A program made the translations under genes and the position numbers. This document shows, piece by piece, positions 37,502 through 47,517 of a DNA stretch of 64,000 bases. The stretch is from Devosia pacifica. GTDB lineage: Bacteria; Pseudomonadota; Alphaproteobacteria; Rhizobiales; Devosiaceae. The notes below the pieces were generated by a model that saw only the letters and a list, made by a program, of their open reading frames with translations, ran no database searches and had not been told where the DNA came from. Each line of letters begins with the position of its first letter. Positions within the stretch are counted from its first letter, which is position 1. The stretch covers positions 124,001 through 188,000 of the forward strand of contig NZ_BMZE01000003.1 of NCBI RefSeq assembly GCF_014652635.1. The letters run 5' to 3'.

Positions 37502-38825
37502 CGATTGGGCGCTCCTCGGGAAATCTGTAAGGCCGCTGTGACCGCTTTAGTGCCAGGCCGGTCGCTACGGTTATGGTGCCGACACGACCGAGGAACATCA
37601 AGGTGACAAGGGTCAATTCCGCAGATGGCGGAAGGTCGGCGGTGATGCCTGTCGACAGCCCAACCGTGGCAAAGGCGGATATCGTCTCGAACAGCACCTG
37701 CTCGAGGGAAAAGGTCGTGACCGACAGCAGGTGCAGAGTGCCCAGCGAAATTGCGATCATGGCAAGCACGATCAGGGTCAGGGCCTGGCGTAGAATATCG
37801 GCGGACACCCTGCGGCCGAACGCGGTGGTGTCGGCCTCGCCCCGTATCTGCGCCCATACCGCAAGGATCAGCACCAGGGCGGTCGAAACCTTGATGCCGC
37901 CTGCCGTCCCGGCGCTTCCGCCGCCTATGAACATCAGGATGTTCGTGAGCATCAGCGTCTCGGTTTGCAGCGCGCCGATATCGATTGAGTTGAAGCCGGC
38001 AGTGCGGGTCATGACCGAATGGAACAGCGCGTCGAGCAGGCGCTCGGATATCGTCAACGGATCAAAGAGGCCGCCGGCAGCAGACTCGTAGCCAAGGACT
38101 GTTATCGTGCCCACGCCGATAAGGGCCGCGGTGCCGAGCAGCGTGATCTTGGTATGCAGGCTCCATCTCCCCGGGCGCCGGAACGTGCGCCGTAGGTCGA
38201 CAAGCACAGGAAAGCCAATGCCGCCGATTATTACCGCCACCATAATCGAACCGAGAACGAGCCAGTCGTCCGAAAATCGCATCAAGCTGTCCGCGTATGT
38301 CGAGAATCCGGCATTGTTGAAGGCGGAGATGGAGTGGAACAACCCGTGCCAGATGGCGATGGGCCATGCTTCGGCATACCCCCAGTGAAGCCGCGCTGCC
38401 AGTGCGCCCCACACCGCAAGTTCGACCAGCAAGGTCGCGATAAGAATGATCCGCAGGACAGCAGTCACGTCGCCGAGATCCAGGGTTCGTGTCTCGGCCT
38501 GAGCAATTATTCGGGTTCGCAGCCCCAGTCGCCTGCTGATCAACACGCCAAGCAAGGTGCTACCGGTCATGATCCCGAAGCCACCCACTTGAATGAGCGC
38601 CAGAATGACCGCTTGGCCAAACGGTGTCCAATAGCTGGACGTATCGACGATTATGAGTCCGGTAACGCAGACGGCAGAGGTCGCCGTGAAGAGGGCGGTG
38701 ATCAAGTCGGTGCCGCCGGGACCTGTCCGCGCGATCGGTAGCAGCAAAAGCACTGTTCCAACCGTTATCGCCGCGACAAACGCAAGAGGCACCAGCCTGG
38801 CTGGCTGCTGGAGGGACGATCTCAA
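37494..38825 (-). CDS. TrkH/KtrB-family potassium transporter
   Basis: A 443-aa membrane pore with four repeated P-loop-like regions, for example TAVCVTGL, FNNAGFS, RTAGFNSID and STGI near the C-terminus. It imports K(+) with the RCK protein downstream. It is divergent from kdpF across 146 bp, so a constitutive Ktr-type system and an inducible Kdp system lie side by side. Confidence 0.92.
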   Translation of the reverse strand: MRSSLQQPARLVPLAFVAAITVGTVLLLLPIARTGPGGTDLITALFTATSAVCVTGLIIVDTSSYWTPFGQAVILALIQVGGFGIMTGSTLLGVLISRRLGLRTRIIAQAETRTLDLGDVTAVLRIILIATLLVELAVWGALAARLHWGYAEAWPIAIWHGLFHSISAFNNAGFSTYADSLMRFSDDWLVLGSIMVAVIIGGIGFPVLVDLRRTFRRPGRWSLHTKITLLGTAALIGVGTITVLGYESAAGGLFDPLTISERLLDALFHSVMTRTAGFNSIDIGALQTETLMLTNILMFIGGGSAGTAGGIKVSTALVLILAVWAQIRGEADTTAFGRRVSADILRQALTLIVLAMIAISLGTLHLLSVTTFSLEQVLFETISAFATVGLSTGITADLPPSAELTLVTLMFLGRVGTITVATGLALKRSQRPYRFPEERPIVG

Positions 38826-38877
38826 GTTCGACCTTCTTGTTGTTCTCCCGGCGCAAATGGCAGCCGTCTGAGACCCG

Positions 38878-38897
38878 ACTTTATGCCTTTCTTACGG
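38878..38897 (+). promoter_or_regulatory. Candidate KdpE box upstream of kdpF
   Basis: The sequence actttatgcctttcttacgg resembles the T-rich E. coli KdpE site, matching at about 13 of 17 aligned bases over its core. It lies 75 bp before the first small gene of the kdp operon. The match is to remembered E. coli sequence and is not exact. Confidence 0.4.
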
Positions 38898-38971
38898 CAC
38901 GGCCAAACTTTCCGGATGGAATTTTTACGCCGAACGGCAGCATTGGATGTCTTCCACCCATGGAGGCAATC

Positions 38972-39055
38972 ATGCTCGATCTGATCTATCTCGCCATCAC
39001 CGCAGCTGCGTTCTCTGGGCTCGTCGCCTATGCACGCGGCTTGGCGCGCTTGTGA
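38972..39055 (+). CDS. 27-aa membrane peptide upstream of kdpF
   Basis: A 28-codon frame with GGAGG upstream. It encodes a single helix beginning MLDLIYLAITAAAFSGL and ending in a basic ARGLARL tail. A short peptide of this type is often seen directly before kdpF in proteobacterial kdp operons. It lies 7 bp before kdpF in the same direction. Function unknown; it may be a second small Kdp subunit. Confidence 0.7.
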   Translation: MLDLIYLAITAAAFSGLVAYARGLARL

Positions 39056-39062
39056 GGCCGCG

Positions 39063-39143
39063 ATGCTGATCATCGCTTTTCTCATCGCCCTGGGCATTGC
39101 CGGCTATCTGCTGACGACACTCATCGCGCCTGAACGTTTCTGA
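39063..39143 (+). CDS. kdpF: Potassium-transporting ATPase subunit KdpF
   Basis: A 26-aa single-helix peptide starting MLIIAFLIALGIAG and ending in the conserved PERF. KdpF stabilises the KdpABC complex in the inner membrane. It lies between the 27-aa peptide and kdpA. Confidence 0.85.
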   Translation: MLIIAFLIALGIAGYLLTTLIAPERF

Positions 39144-39170
39144 CCCCGCTTCTCCCCAAGGAGACCAATC

Positions 39171-40879
39171 ATGACCTGGCAAGGCTGGCTGCAAATTGGC
39201 CTGGTGCTCGCCCTCGTCGTCGCGACCATCAAGCCGCTCGGGCTCTACATGGCCCGTGTATTCGGCGGCGAACGTACGCTGTTCTCACCCATGTTCGGAC
39301 CGATCGAACGCGGCTTTTACCGTTTGGCAGGGCTCGATCCCGAAGGGGAACAGACCTGGCTAGGCTATGCCGTCGGCGTTCTGCTGTTCAGCTTCTTCGG
39401 GGTGGTGCTGCTTTTTGCGATCCTCCGGCTACAGGGTCTCTTGCCGCTCAACCCGCAAGGTTTTGAGGGTCTGGCGCCGGATCTGGCGTTCAACACCGCT
39501 GTCAGTTTGTGACCAACACCAACTGGCAGTCCTATGGCGGCGAAACGACGATGAGCCACCTCAGCCAGATGCTCGGGCTAACGGTACAGAATTTCGTTTC
39601 GGCGGCGAGCGGTATTGCCATAGCGGTCGCCGTATCGCGCGCCTTCGCCCGATCGGGCGTCGACCGCATCGGCAATTTCTGGATCGATCTGACCCGGGCC
39701 ACGCTCTATGTGTTGTTGCCTCTGGCGATTGTGGTGGCGTTGGCCTTCGCGGCACTGGGCCTGCCGCAGACGCTGACCGGTTCGGTTTCGGCCACGACGC
39801 TGGAAGGCGCCAACCAGACCATTGCCATGGGCCCCATGGCCAGCCAGGAAGCGATCAAGCAACTCGGCACCAATGGCGGCGGCTTCATGAACGTCAATGC
39901 CGCCCACCCCTTCGAGAACCCCAGCGCCTTCTCGAACTATCTCGCCATCTTCTCGATGCTCTCGATCTCGGCGACTGTGGTTTACACCTTCGGCCAGATC
40001 GCCGGTAGGCGTCGACAGGCCTGGGCCTTGCTCTCGGCCATGACGATACTGCTCGTCATCGGCATCGGCGCGATCTATTGGGCCGAAACGGCGGGCAATC
40101 CGATCCACGTCGCCGCCGGCCTCGATCCGGCTCTCGGCAATATGGAAGGCAAGGAAGTCCGCTTCGGCCAAGCCATGACGGCACTTTATGCAGCCGTGAC
40201 TACAGGCCTCTCCAATGGCGGTGTGAACGCCATGCATTCCTCGCTGACCCCCTTGGGCGGGCTGGTGCCGCTGTTCCTGATCCAGTTAGGCGAAGTCTTG
40301 CCTGGCGGCGTCGGCTCCGGGCTTTACGGCTTGGTGGTCTTTGCCATCCTTACCGTCTTTGTTGCCGGGCTGATGGTCGGGCGCACGCCGGAATTTCTCG
40401 GCAAGAAGATCGAGGCGCGCGAGATGAAGCTGGCCATGCTGGCCGTCCTCATCCTGCCGCTCGCCATTCTCGGTTTTTCGGCCGTTGCCGCAGTCATTCC
40501 AGCTGGCCTTGCTGGTCCGACCAATGCCGGTCCGCACGGGCTGACGGAAATCCTCTATGCCTATTCATCGGCTGCCGGCAATAACGGCTCCGCTTTTGCG
40601 GGCCTCTCGGCCAATTCGCCTTGGTACAATACCACGCTTGGCCTCGCCATGCTGGCCGGGCGCTTCGCCTATATCGTGCCGGTGCTGGCCATTGCCGGCT
40701 CACTCGCCCGCAAGGCCAAGGTGCCGCCCTCATCGGGGACTTTCCCCACTGACGGTCCGCTGTTTGTCGGCCTGCTTGTCGGCATCATCCTCATCCTCGG
40801 CGGCCTGCAATTCTTCCCGGCGCTCGCCCTCGGCCCGATCCTCGAGCACGTGCTGATGCTCGCCGGTCAGACCTTTTAG
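39171..40879 (+). pseudogene. kdpA: Potassium-transporting ATPase subunit A, split by a single-base frameshift
   Basis: The K(+)-selective KdpA subunit should be one protein of about 560-570 aa. Here the frame from 39171 stops at 39512 after ...FNTAVSL, and the rest (456 aa, [16 protein letters not shown] onward to the stop at 40879) lies in the frame one base back, beginning GTG at 39509. Adding one C to give TTC GTG restores the conserved [13 protein letters not shown]. The two pieces total 569 residues. The break is in the first selectivity P-loop. It may be a real mutation, a sequencing error, or less likely a coupled split gene, since the stop and GTG overlap as GTGA. The rest of the operon looks intact. 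Confidence 0.85.
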
Positions 40880-40888
40880 GAGACAATC

Positions 40889-42940
40889 ATGTCAACGAAA
40901 GCTGTTACGCCATCGGTCCTCGACCCGGCGATCATGCTGCCGGCGCTGCGCGACGCGCTGATCAAGCTCGATCCACGTCAACTTGTCCGCAACCCAGTGA
41001 TCTTCGTAACCGAGTTGGTGGCCCTGGTGGTCTCGCTGCTCTGGGTTCAGGAGATGGCGACCGGCGTCGGCGCTCCGGCCTTCTCGGGGCAGATCGCGGC
41101 CTGGCTATGGTTCACCGTACTGTTCGCCAATTTCGCCGAGGCGGTTGCCGAGGGGCGGGGCAAGGCGCAGGCGGACAGCCTCAAGCACGGAAAGGCGGAT
41201 CTCTTCGCCAAGAAGCTGCTGTTCCCCTCCGATGAAACCGACCTCTCCTCCGAGGTCATCCCGGCGACAGCCCTCAAGATCGGTGACATCGTGCTTGTCG
41301 AGGCTGGCGACATCATTCCCGGGGACGGCGAAGTGATCAGCGGCGTGGCCTCGGTGAATGAAAGTGCCGTGACCGGGGAGTCCGCACCGGTCATCCGCGA
41401 AAGCGGCGGCGATCGTTCGGCCGTGACCGGGGGCACGCAGGTCATCTCCGACTGGCTCAGGATTCGAATTTCCACCAGGCCGGGCGAAAGCTTCGTCGAT
41501 CGCATGATCGGGCTGATCGAGGGCGCCAAGCGACAGAAGACCCCCAACGAGATCGCGCTTTCGATCCTCCTGTCGGGGCTGACGCTGGTCTTCCTGATCG
41601 CCGTGGTGACGCTGTATGGCCTGGCCCTCTATTCGGGTACGGACCTCTCGCTGGCAGTGCTGGCGGCCTTGCTGGTTACGCTGATCCCCACGACGATTGG
41701 CGGGCTGCTTTCAGCCATCGGCATTGCCGGCATGGACCGGCTCATCCGCTTCAACGTGGTGGCAACCTCCGGTCGCGCGGTGGAAGCGGCCGGTGACGTC
41801 GATACGCTATTGCTCGACAAGACCGGCACGATCACCTTCGGCAACCGCATGGCCAGCGAATTCCTTCCGGTAAATGGGGTCGACGAATCCGAGCTCGCCA
41901 AGGCCGTGTTGATGGCCAGCCTTGCCGACGAGACCGCGGAAGGGCGCTCCATCGTTGCCCTGGCCAAGTCCGATTTCGGCCTCTCGGAACCGGAGGCGGC
42001 TGGCGGCGAGACGATCGCCTTTTCGGCGCAGACGCGCATTTCGGGCATCGACATCGACGGCCGGCAAATCCGCAAGGGCGCGGTGGACGCCATACTCAAT
42101 TTCGTCACGCTCGACAGGACGAGCGCGCCAGCCGAGTTCAACGCCGCCGTCGACCGGGTCGCGCGCACCGGCGGCACACCTCTGGCCGTGGCCGATGGTC
42201 ATGACCTGCTGGGCGTCATTCATCTCAAGGACGTGGTCAAGCCCGGGATCAAGGAGCGCTTTGCGGCCCTCAGGGCCATGGGCATAAAGACGGTCATGGT
42301 CACGGGCGACAATCCCGTCACCGCCGCCGCCATCGCCTCGGAAGCCGGCGTCGACGATTTCCTGGCCGAAGCCACGCCGGAGCAGAAGCTCGACTATATC
42401 CGGCGTGAACAGCAAGGGGGGCGGCTGATCGCCATGTGCGGCGATGGCACCAATGACGCTCCGGCTCTCGCCCAGGCAGATGTCGGTGTCGCCATGCAGT
42501 CAGGCACCCAGGCGGCGCGCGAGGCGGGCAATATGGTCGACCTCGATTCCAGCCCCACCAAGCTCATCGAGATCGTCGAGATCGGCAAGCAGATCCTGAT
42601 GACGCGTGGTTCGCTGACCACCTTCTCCATCGCCAATGACGTGGCGAAGTACTTTGCCATTATCCCGGCCCTGTTCCTCGCCACCTATCCCGAATTGGGT
42701 GCGCTCAATATCATGGGCCTGGCCTCGCCCCAATCGGCCATTCTCTCGGCCGTGATCTTCAATGCGCTGATCATTGTGGTGCTCATCCCGCTGGCGCTCA
42801 AGGGCGTGGCTTATCGCCCCATTGGCGCTGCTGCTCTGCTGCGCCGCAACCTTCTGGTCTATGGCCTGGGCGGTCTTGTTGCGCCGTTTCTGGGCATCAA
42901 GCTCGTCGACCTTGCCATCAGCGCTCTCAACCTCGTTTAG
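40889..42940 (+). CDS. kdpB: Potassium-transporting P-type ATPase subunit B
   Basis: A 683-aa P-type ATPase catalytic subunit: TGES actuator motif, DKTGTITFG phosphorylation site, [11 protein letters not shown] and KGAVDAI nucleotide-binding segments, and [17 protein letters not shown] hinge. It hydrolyses ATP to drive K(+) uptake by KdpA. A good ribosome binding site (AGGAGA) precedes it, 9 bp after the kdpA stop. Confidence 0.96.
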   Translation: MSTKAVTPSVLDPAIMLPALRDALIKLDPRQLVRNPVIFVTELVALVVSLLWVQEMATGVGAPAFSGQIAAWLWFTVLFANFAEAVAEGRGKAQADSLKHGKADLFAKKLLFPSDETDLSSEVIPATALKIGDIVLVEAGDIIPGDGEVISGVASVNESAVTGESAPVIRESGGDRSAVTGGTQVISDWLRIRISTRPGESFVDRMIGLIEGAKRQKTPNEIALSILLSGLTLVFLIAVVTLYGLALYSGTDLSLAVLAALLVTLIPTTIGGLLSAIGIAGMDRLIRFNVVATSGRAVEAAGDVDTLLLDKTGTITFGNRMASEFLPVNGVDESELAKAVLMASLADETAEGRSIVALAKSDFGLSEPEAAGGETIAFSAQTRISGIDIDGRQIRKGAVDAILNFVTLDRTSAPAEFNAAVDRVARTGGTPLAVADGHDLLGVIHLKDVVKPGIKERFAALRAMGIKTVMVTGDNPVTAAAIASEAGVDDFLAEATPEQKLDYIRREQQGGRLIAMCGDGTNDAPALAQADVGVAMQSGTQAAREAGNMVDLDSSPTKLIEIVEIGKQILMTRGSLTTFSIANDVAKYFAIIPALFLATYPELGALNIMGLASPQSAILSAVIFNALIIVVLIPLALKGVAYRPIGAAALLRRNLLVYGLGGLVAPFLGIKLVDLAISALNLV

Positions 42941-42950
42941 GAGACCAGAA

Positions 42951-43514
42951 ATGCTGATCGCCCAAATCCGTCCAGCCCTCGTGCTGCTCATCCTTTTCAG
43001 CCTTGTCACGGGCCTGATCTATCCGCTCGCGATTACCGGGGTCGCCCAAGCTGCCTTTCCCGTCCAGGCCAATGGCAGCCTCGTCAGTCGCGACGGCGCC
43101 ATTGTCGGCTCTGAGCTCATTGGGCAGTCTTTTGTCGGCGACGGTTACTTCCACCCCCGTCCCTCGGCCGTCGGCTACGATGCGGCCGGTTCCGGCGGAA
43201 CCAATCTGGGCGCGACATCGGCCACGCTTGCCGAGGTCATTGCGGCCCGCGTTTCCGCGTTATCAGATGGCGAAGCAGTTCCGGCTGATGCGGCCACGGC
43301 GTCTGGTTCTGGCCTCGACCCCCACATTTCGCCCGCCTTTGCGCAGGTGCAGGTTGGGCGCGTTGCACAGGCTCGTGGCCTCGAGGCGGGTCAACTGGCC
43401 GGCCTGGTTGCGAGGCACGCCCAACAACCCCTGTTCGGAATCTTCGGCGAGCCAAGGGTCAACGTGTTAGAACTCAACCTAGCGCTTGACGATCTAGAGG
43501 CCGACAGTAACTGA
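42951..43514 (+). CDS. kdpC: Potassium-transporting ATPase subunit C
   Basis: A 187-aa subunit with one N-terminal transmembrane helix and a periplasmic domain. It has LVTGLIYPLAITGVAQ, GSELIGQSF, the FHPRPSA motif and the C-terminal FGEPRVNVLELNLAL typical of KdpC. The start at 42951 follows GGAG and comes right after kdpB; kdpD starts at the base after its stop. Confidence 0.95.
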   Translation: MLIAQIRPALVLLILFSLVTGLIYPLAITGVAQAAFPVQANGSLVSRDGAIVGSELIGQSFVGDGYFHPRPSAVGYDAAGSGGTNLGATSATLAEVIAARVSALSDGEAVPADAATASGSGLDPHISPAFAQVQVGRVAQARGLEAGQLAGLVARHAQQPLFGIFGEPRVNVLELNLALDDLEADSN

Positions 43515-46199
43515 ATGAGCGATACTCGGGACACGGCGCGCCCCGATCCCGGGGCCCTGCTCAAGCTTGCCGCCGGCGAGGGTCGCGGCAAGCTGACCAT
43601 TTTTCTCGGCGCGGCGCCGGGCGTGGGCAAGACCTTTGCGATGCTTTCCCGCGCCCAGCAGCGCAAAGCCACTGGCGCCGACATCGTGGTGGGCCTGGCC
43701 GAGACCCATGGGCGTGGCGAGACAGCACGGTTGTTGGACGGGCTGGAGGTGCTGCCCCGGCGCAAGGCCAAGCACTCAGGCAAGGTTTATGACGACTTCG
43801 ACCTGAACGCTGCCCTTACCCGCAGGCCAGCCATTGTCATTGTCGACGAGCTCGCCCATTCCAACGATGTCGACGCCCGGCACCCCAAGCGCTATCAGGA
43901 CGTGGCCGAACTCATCGATGCCGGCATTGATGTTTGGACGGCTCTCAACGTCCAGCATCTGGAAAGCCAGGCAGATCTGGTGGCACGCATTACCGGGGTT
44001 CCGGTGCGCGAAACCGTGCCCGATGTCGTACTGCAGCGGGCAGACGATATCGTCCTGGTCGACCTGCCACCCGCCGAACTGATCCAGCGTCTCAAGGAAG
44101 GCAAGGTCTACCTGCCCGAAAACGCAATGCGTGCCGCCGATCAGTTCTTCCGACTGGAAAACCTGACAGCATTGCGCGAACTGGCCCTGCGGCGCACCGC
44201 CAACCAGGTTGATGACCAGATGGCTGATATCTGGCGGCAGCAGGCCCTCGAGGGGCCCTGGGTCACGGGCGAGAGGTTGCTGGTCTGTGTGGGGCCGGAT
44301 GCCTTGTCAGAACGGGTGGTGCGCTCCGCCAGCCGCATGGCGCTGGGTCTCAACGCCCGCTGGATCGTTGTGGCGCTGGCGCGCAGCGCCGACCCCATAA
44401 TGGATGCGGATCGGGCGGCGCGACTGGAAGCGACGCTGCTACTGGCCGAGCAGTTAGGCGGCGAAGTCCGCCGCGTCGTTGCCGACGATTTCGTGGCCGA
44501 GATCGGCCGCATCACCCGGCGGGAGAATATCACCCAGGTTATCATCGGTCGCCCAAGACGTGCTCCACTTGTCAACATGTTCAGGCGGTCGTTGCCGGAT
44601 GTTCTGGCGGGGACCCTCGATGGGATCGGCGTCTATCTGGTGTCAGACACTGCAGGCGTTCAGCGCAAGACAAGAGGGTTTCGTAAGCGCAGCGCTCCCG
44701 AGTGGATGGTCAATCTTGGCCTGCCACTGGCGACGGCGGGAGGCATTACCCTGCTCGGCCTGGGCCTCTCACGGGTTCTTGTGCTGCAAAACCTGTCGAT
44801 CCTCTATCTCCTGGCGGTGCTGGTCTCTGCCATTCTTGCGGGGCGCTTCGCGGCCCTCTTGACCGCAGGCCTGTCGTTCTTGGCCTACAACTTCTTTTTC
44901 ATCGAGCCGGTGCGCACCTTTACCGTCGCCAGGCCGCACGAGGTCCTAGCCTTGGTGATCTTCGTGACGGTGGCCGTGGCCACGGGCACGCTTGCGTCCC
45001 GGCTTCGCGAGCAAATCGAACGGGCGCGACAGGCAGTGCGCTCGACCCAGTCGCTCTATGATTTCTCCCGCAGGCTTTCGGCAGCCTATGGTGTCGATGG
45101 CGCACTGACCGCGACCACTGCACAACTCAATACCATGCTAGGTCTGCCTGCGGTCGCATTGACTTCGGAGGACGGTGGAACGTTGGAAATGCGGGTCGCC
45201 TGGCCGCCTGATCAAGCCCTTGACGAGGCCGCCATGTCGGCCGCTCGTTGGGCTCACGACAAACGAGAACCGGCAGGATACAGGACCGGAACGCTGCCGA
45301 CCGTGTCCTATCTCTTCATGCCTATTCAATCCGGCCAACGCATGGCGGGCGTGGCTGGAATGAAGCTCGGTGCGACGCACGGACCCTTGTCACCCGACGC
45401 AGAGCGCCAGGTTTCAGCCATTTTGGAACAGGCCGCCATCGCTATAGATCGCGCCCGCCTTGTTCGGGAAAACGCCAAGGCCGCAGTGGCACAGGAAGGA
45501 GAAAAGCTACAGGCGGCGCTGCTGTCTTCGCTATCGCACGATCTTCGCACGCCCCTGGCCTCGATCACCGGCGCTATAACCTCGCTGCGCCAGCTTGGTG
45601 ACCGCATGGATGCCGATACGCGCGCGGACCTGCTGGCTTCTGTGGAGGAGGAGACGGCTCGGCTGACACGCTTTGTCGGCAATCTCTTCGATATGACCCG
45701 TATCGAATCGGGCCTTATTAAACCCCGGCGTGAGCCCGTAGATCTCGCAGCGCTTATTTCGGGGGCCGTTGATCGCATGGCCAGGTCGGATCCCCGCCTT
45801 GAGATCGAAACCAGCACCCAGGACGCCATGCCGCCTGCTCTGGCCGATCCGGGCCTGTTGGAGCAGGTGCTTTTCAATATTTTTGACAATGCCCGCAAAT
45901 ACGCTGGCACCGACAAACCCCTGAGTGTCTATTTACGCCGCGACGGGGCTGAAGCGGTGATCAATGTGACGGACCAGGGCAACGGTATTCCGGCAGAAGA
46001 CCTTGAAATGATCTTTGAGAAATTTCACCGCCGGGCCAAGGGGGATGGTCGACCCGCCGGAACCGGACTTGGGCTTTCCATCGCGCGCGGTTTCGTGACC
46101 GCCATGGGCGGGACGATCAGGGCGGAGAGCCCGGCCATGCGCAAGCGCGGCACGCGCTTCGTCATCCGCCTGCCTTTGGCCGAGGCCAAGGCACAATGA
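43515..46199 (+). CDS. kdpD: Sensor histidine kinase KdpD
   Basis: An 894-aa sensor kinase. Order of domains: KdpD N-terminal domain with Walker A (GAAPGVGKTF, ~residues 28-37), a universal-stress-like domain (~245-365), four helices (DUF4118, ~400-500), a GAF region (~520-650), HisKA with the SHDLRTPL phospho-His, and HATPase (NIFDNARKYAG, GTGLGLSIARG). It senses K(+) limitation or turgor and phosphorylates KdpE. It abuts kdpC and overlaps kdpE by 4 bp. Confidence 0.96.
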   Translation: MSDTRDTARPDPGALLKLAAGEGRGKLTIFLGAAPGVGKTFAMLSRAQQRKATGADIVVGLAETHGRGETARLLDGLEVLPRRKAKHSGKVYDDFDLNAALTRRPAIVIVDELAHSNDVDARHPKRYQDVAELIDAGIDVWTALNVQHLESQADLVARITGVPVRETVPDVVLQRADDIVLVDLPPAELIQRLKEGKVYLPENAMRAADQFFRLENLTALRELALRRTANQVDDQMADIWRQQALEGPWVTGERLLVCVGPDALSERVVRSASRMALGLNARWIVVALARSADPIMDADRAARLEATLLLAEQLGGEVRRVVADDFVAEIGRITRRENITQVIIGRPRRAPLVNMFRRSLPDVLAGTLDGIGVYLVSDTAGVQRKTRGFRKRSAPEWMVNLGLPLATAGGITLLGLGLSRVLVLQNLSILYLLAVLVSAILAGRFAALLTAGLSFLAYNFFFIEPVRTFTVARPHEVLALVIFVTVAVATGTLASRLREQIERARQAVRSTQSLYDFSRRLSAAYGVDGALTATTAQLNTMLGLPAVALTSEDGGTLEMRVAWPPDQALDEAAMSAARWAHDKREPAGYRTGTLPTVSYLFMPIQSGQRMAGVAGMKLGATHGPLSPDAERQVSAILEQAAIAIDRARLVRENAKAAVAQEGEKLQAALLSSLSHDLRTPLASITGAITSLRQLGDRMDADTRADLLASVEEETARLTRFVGNLFDMTRIESGLIKPRREPVDLAALISGAVDRMARSDPRLEIETSTQDAMPPALADPGLLEQVLFNIFDNARKYAGTDKPLSVYLRRDGAEAVINVTDQGNGIPAEDLEMIFEKFHRRAKGDGRPAGTGLGLSIARGFVTAMGGTIRAESPAMRKRGTRFVIRLPLAEAKAQ

Positions 46200-46918
46200 A
46201 GCATCCTCGTATCCTGGTGGTGGACGACGAGCCGCAAATCCAGCGCTTTCTCAAACCTGCCCTGACGGCGGTGGATTACGAGGTGATCCAGGCGGGCAGC
46301 GTCGCTGACGCAAAGCGCGCAATTGCCACGCAGGCCCCCGATGCTGTTGTGCTCGACTTGGGCCTGCCGGATGGCGACGGAAAGGATGTCATTGCCGCGG
46401 CCCGGGCTTTTTCAAACGTTCCCATCATCGTTCTCTCGGCCAGAGATCGCGAGAGCGAAAAGATCGAAGCGCTCGATCTCGGCGCTGACGACTATGTGGA
46501 GAAGCCTTTCGGCATTGGTGAACTGCTGGCGCGCATCCGCTCAGCCCTGCGTCATACGGAACAGGCGCCAAAACTGCCGAACGTCCTGTCGATCGGCTCG
46601 CTGACCATTGATAATGCAGCCCATCGCGTCTTACTGAACGGCCAAAGCATCCATCTGACCCCAAAGGAATACGATCTGTTGCTTCTGCTGGCCCGCGATG
46701 TGGGACGGGTCCTGACCCACCGGCAGGTACTGACCCGGATCTGGGGCCCGGCTCATGCCGAGGATGTGCAGTATTTGCGGGTTCTGGTCGGACAGCTCAG
46801 GGCAAAAATCGATCGGGAGCCCGGCTTGCCTTCCCTTATCCAGAACGAAACGGGCATTGGCTATCGTATGGAACTGAAGACATCCGGCGGGACGAGCGAG
46901 CCTCAGTTTCTCACCTGA
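46196..46918 (+). CDS. kdpE: Response regulator KdpE
   Basis: A 240-aa OmpR-type regulator: receiver with DDE at 10-12, phospho-Asp in VVLDLGLPDG near 52, Lys in EKPFG, and a C-terminal winged helix (HLTPKEYDLLLLLARD ... LRVLVGQLRAKI). It would activate the kdp operon, plausibly at the candidate box at 38878-38897. Confidence 0.95.
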   Translation: MKHPRILVVDDEPQIQRFLKPALTAVDYEVIQAGSVADAKRAIATQAPDAVVLDLGLPDGDGKDVIAAARAFSNVPIIVLSARDRESEKIEALDLGADDYVEKPFGIGELLARIRSALRHTEQAPKLPNVLSIGSLTIDNAAHRVLLNGQSIHLTPKEYDLLLLLARDVGRVLTHRQVLTRIWGPAHAEDVQYLRVLVGQLRAKIDREPGLPSLIQNETGIGYRMELKTSGGTSEPQFLT

Positions 46919-46984
46919 GTGGCTGCTTTGCCTGTGGTTGAATAATACCGGACGTACCGCTCCGCGAGGCTGGCTCTCCGTTCA

Positions 46985-47051
46985 CAGATGCGGAACGGGG
47001 TGGAATCCGGAATGTTCGCTTACCACCAAGATTCGGCAATAGCGGACATTC
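46985..47051. repeat. Degenerate intergenic repeat (copy C) with imperfect inverted repeat
   Basis: The 175-bp gap after kdpE has no gene. It holds the core gatgcggaacggggtgga, related to cores in three other gaps, and an imperfect inverted pair gaatgttcgct (47010-47020) / agcggacattc (47041-47051), 10 of 11 complementary. Confidence 0.4.
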
Positions 47052-47093
47052 GTTGTGAGAACACTAGGCTAAACGCCTGGTACCTGCGCATGA

Positions 47094-47462
47094 TTAGTTT
47101 TGCTGGGTATGGAAGGTGATAGCGTAGCCATCCAGATCGGCCGCAACGAAGAACCGACCGAACGGGCCGTCATTTACAGGTGCCAGGACTTTCCCCCCAC
47201 GCTGAATGATCAGGTCATGCAGGGCATCGGCGTCGTGACAGGCAATCCAGATCACGGCACCGGTGCCAAGCGAGCCGGTTTCGGGAAGCGGACGAATGGG
47301 TTCACGTATTGCTAATGCGATCGGCGAGGTCGTGAAGACAACCGCTCCGGGAGGATTGCGATCGCCTGCGGCAAAGCCGAACACGTCCGCATAAAACGCT
47401 GTCGATGCGGCGAGGTCACGAACCTGCAACGCGATAAAGGATGGTCCGATTGGCATTGTCAT
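47094..47462 (-). CDS. VOC-family glyoxalase-like protein
   Basis: A 122-aa single-domain VOC protein: FIALQVRDLAASTAFYADVFGF start, VFTTSPIALAI strand, and a C-terminal FGRFFVAADLDGYAITF motif with the metal-type Asp/Glu region. Members are glyoxalases, dioxygenases or binding proteins; substrate unknown. It is divergent from a MarR regulator with a palindrome between, suggesting joint control. Start at ATG 47462 after GGAG. Confidence 0.85.
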   Translation of the reverse strand: MTMPIGPSFIALQVRDLAASTAFYADVFGFAAGDRNPPGAVVFTTSPIALAIREPIRPLPETGSLGTGAVIWIACHDADALHDLIIQRGGKVLAPVNDGPFGRFFVAADLDGYAITFHTQQN

Positions 47463-47481
47463 CAAGGATGCTCCAGTTTAG

Positions 47482-47517
47482 TATCAGGATCCTTACATCT
47501 ACATCAGGTTCCTGATA
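47482..47517. promoter_or_regulatory. MarR-type operator
   Basis: The 54-bp gap holds the palindrome atcaggttcctgat (47503-47516, 6-bp arms) and a partial upstream copy atcaggatcctt (47483-47494). Outer arms tatcagga and tcctgata also pair across 20 bp. One site abuts the marR start codon, as expected for autorepression. Confidence 0.6.

Noticed and set aside
36827..38825. Reading the RCK/TrkH pair as part of the kdp operon
   Set aside because: They are on the opposite strand and belong to a separate Ktr/Trk-type uptake system.
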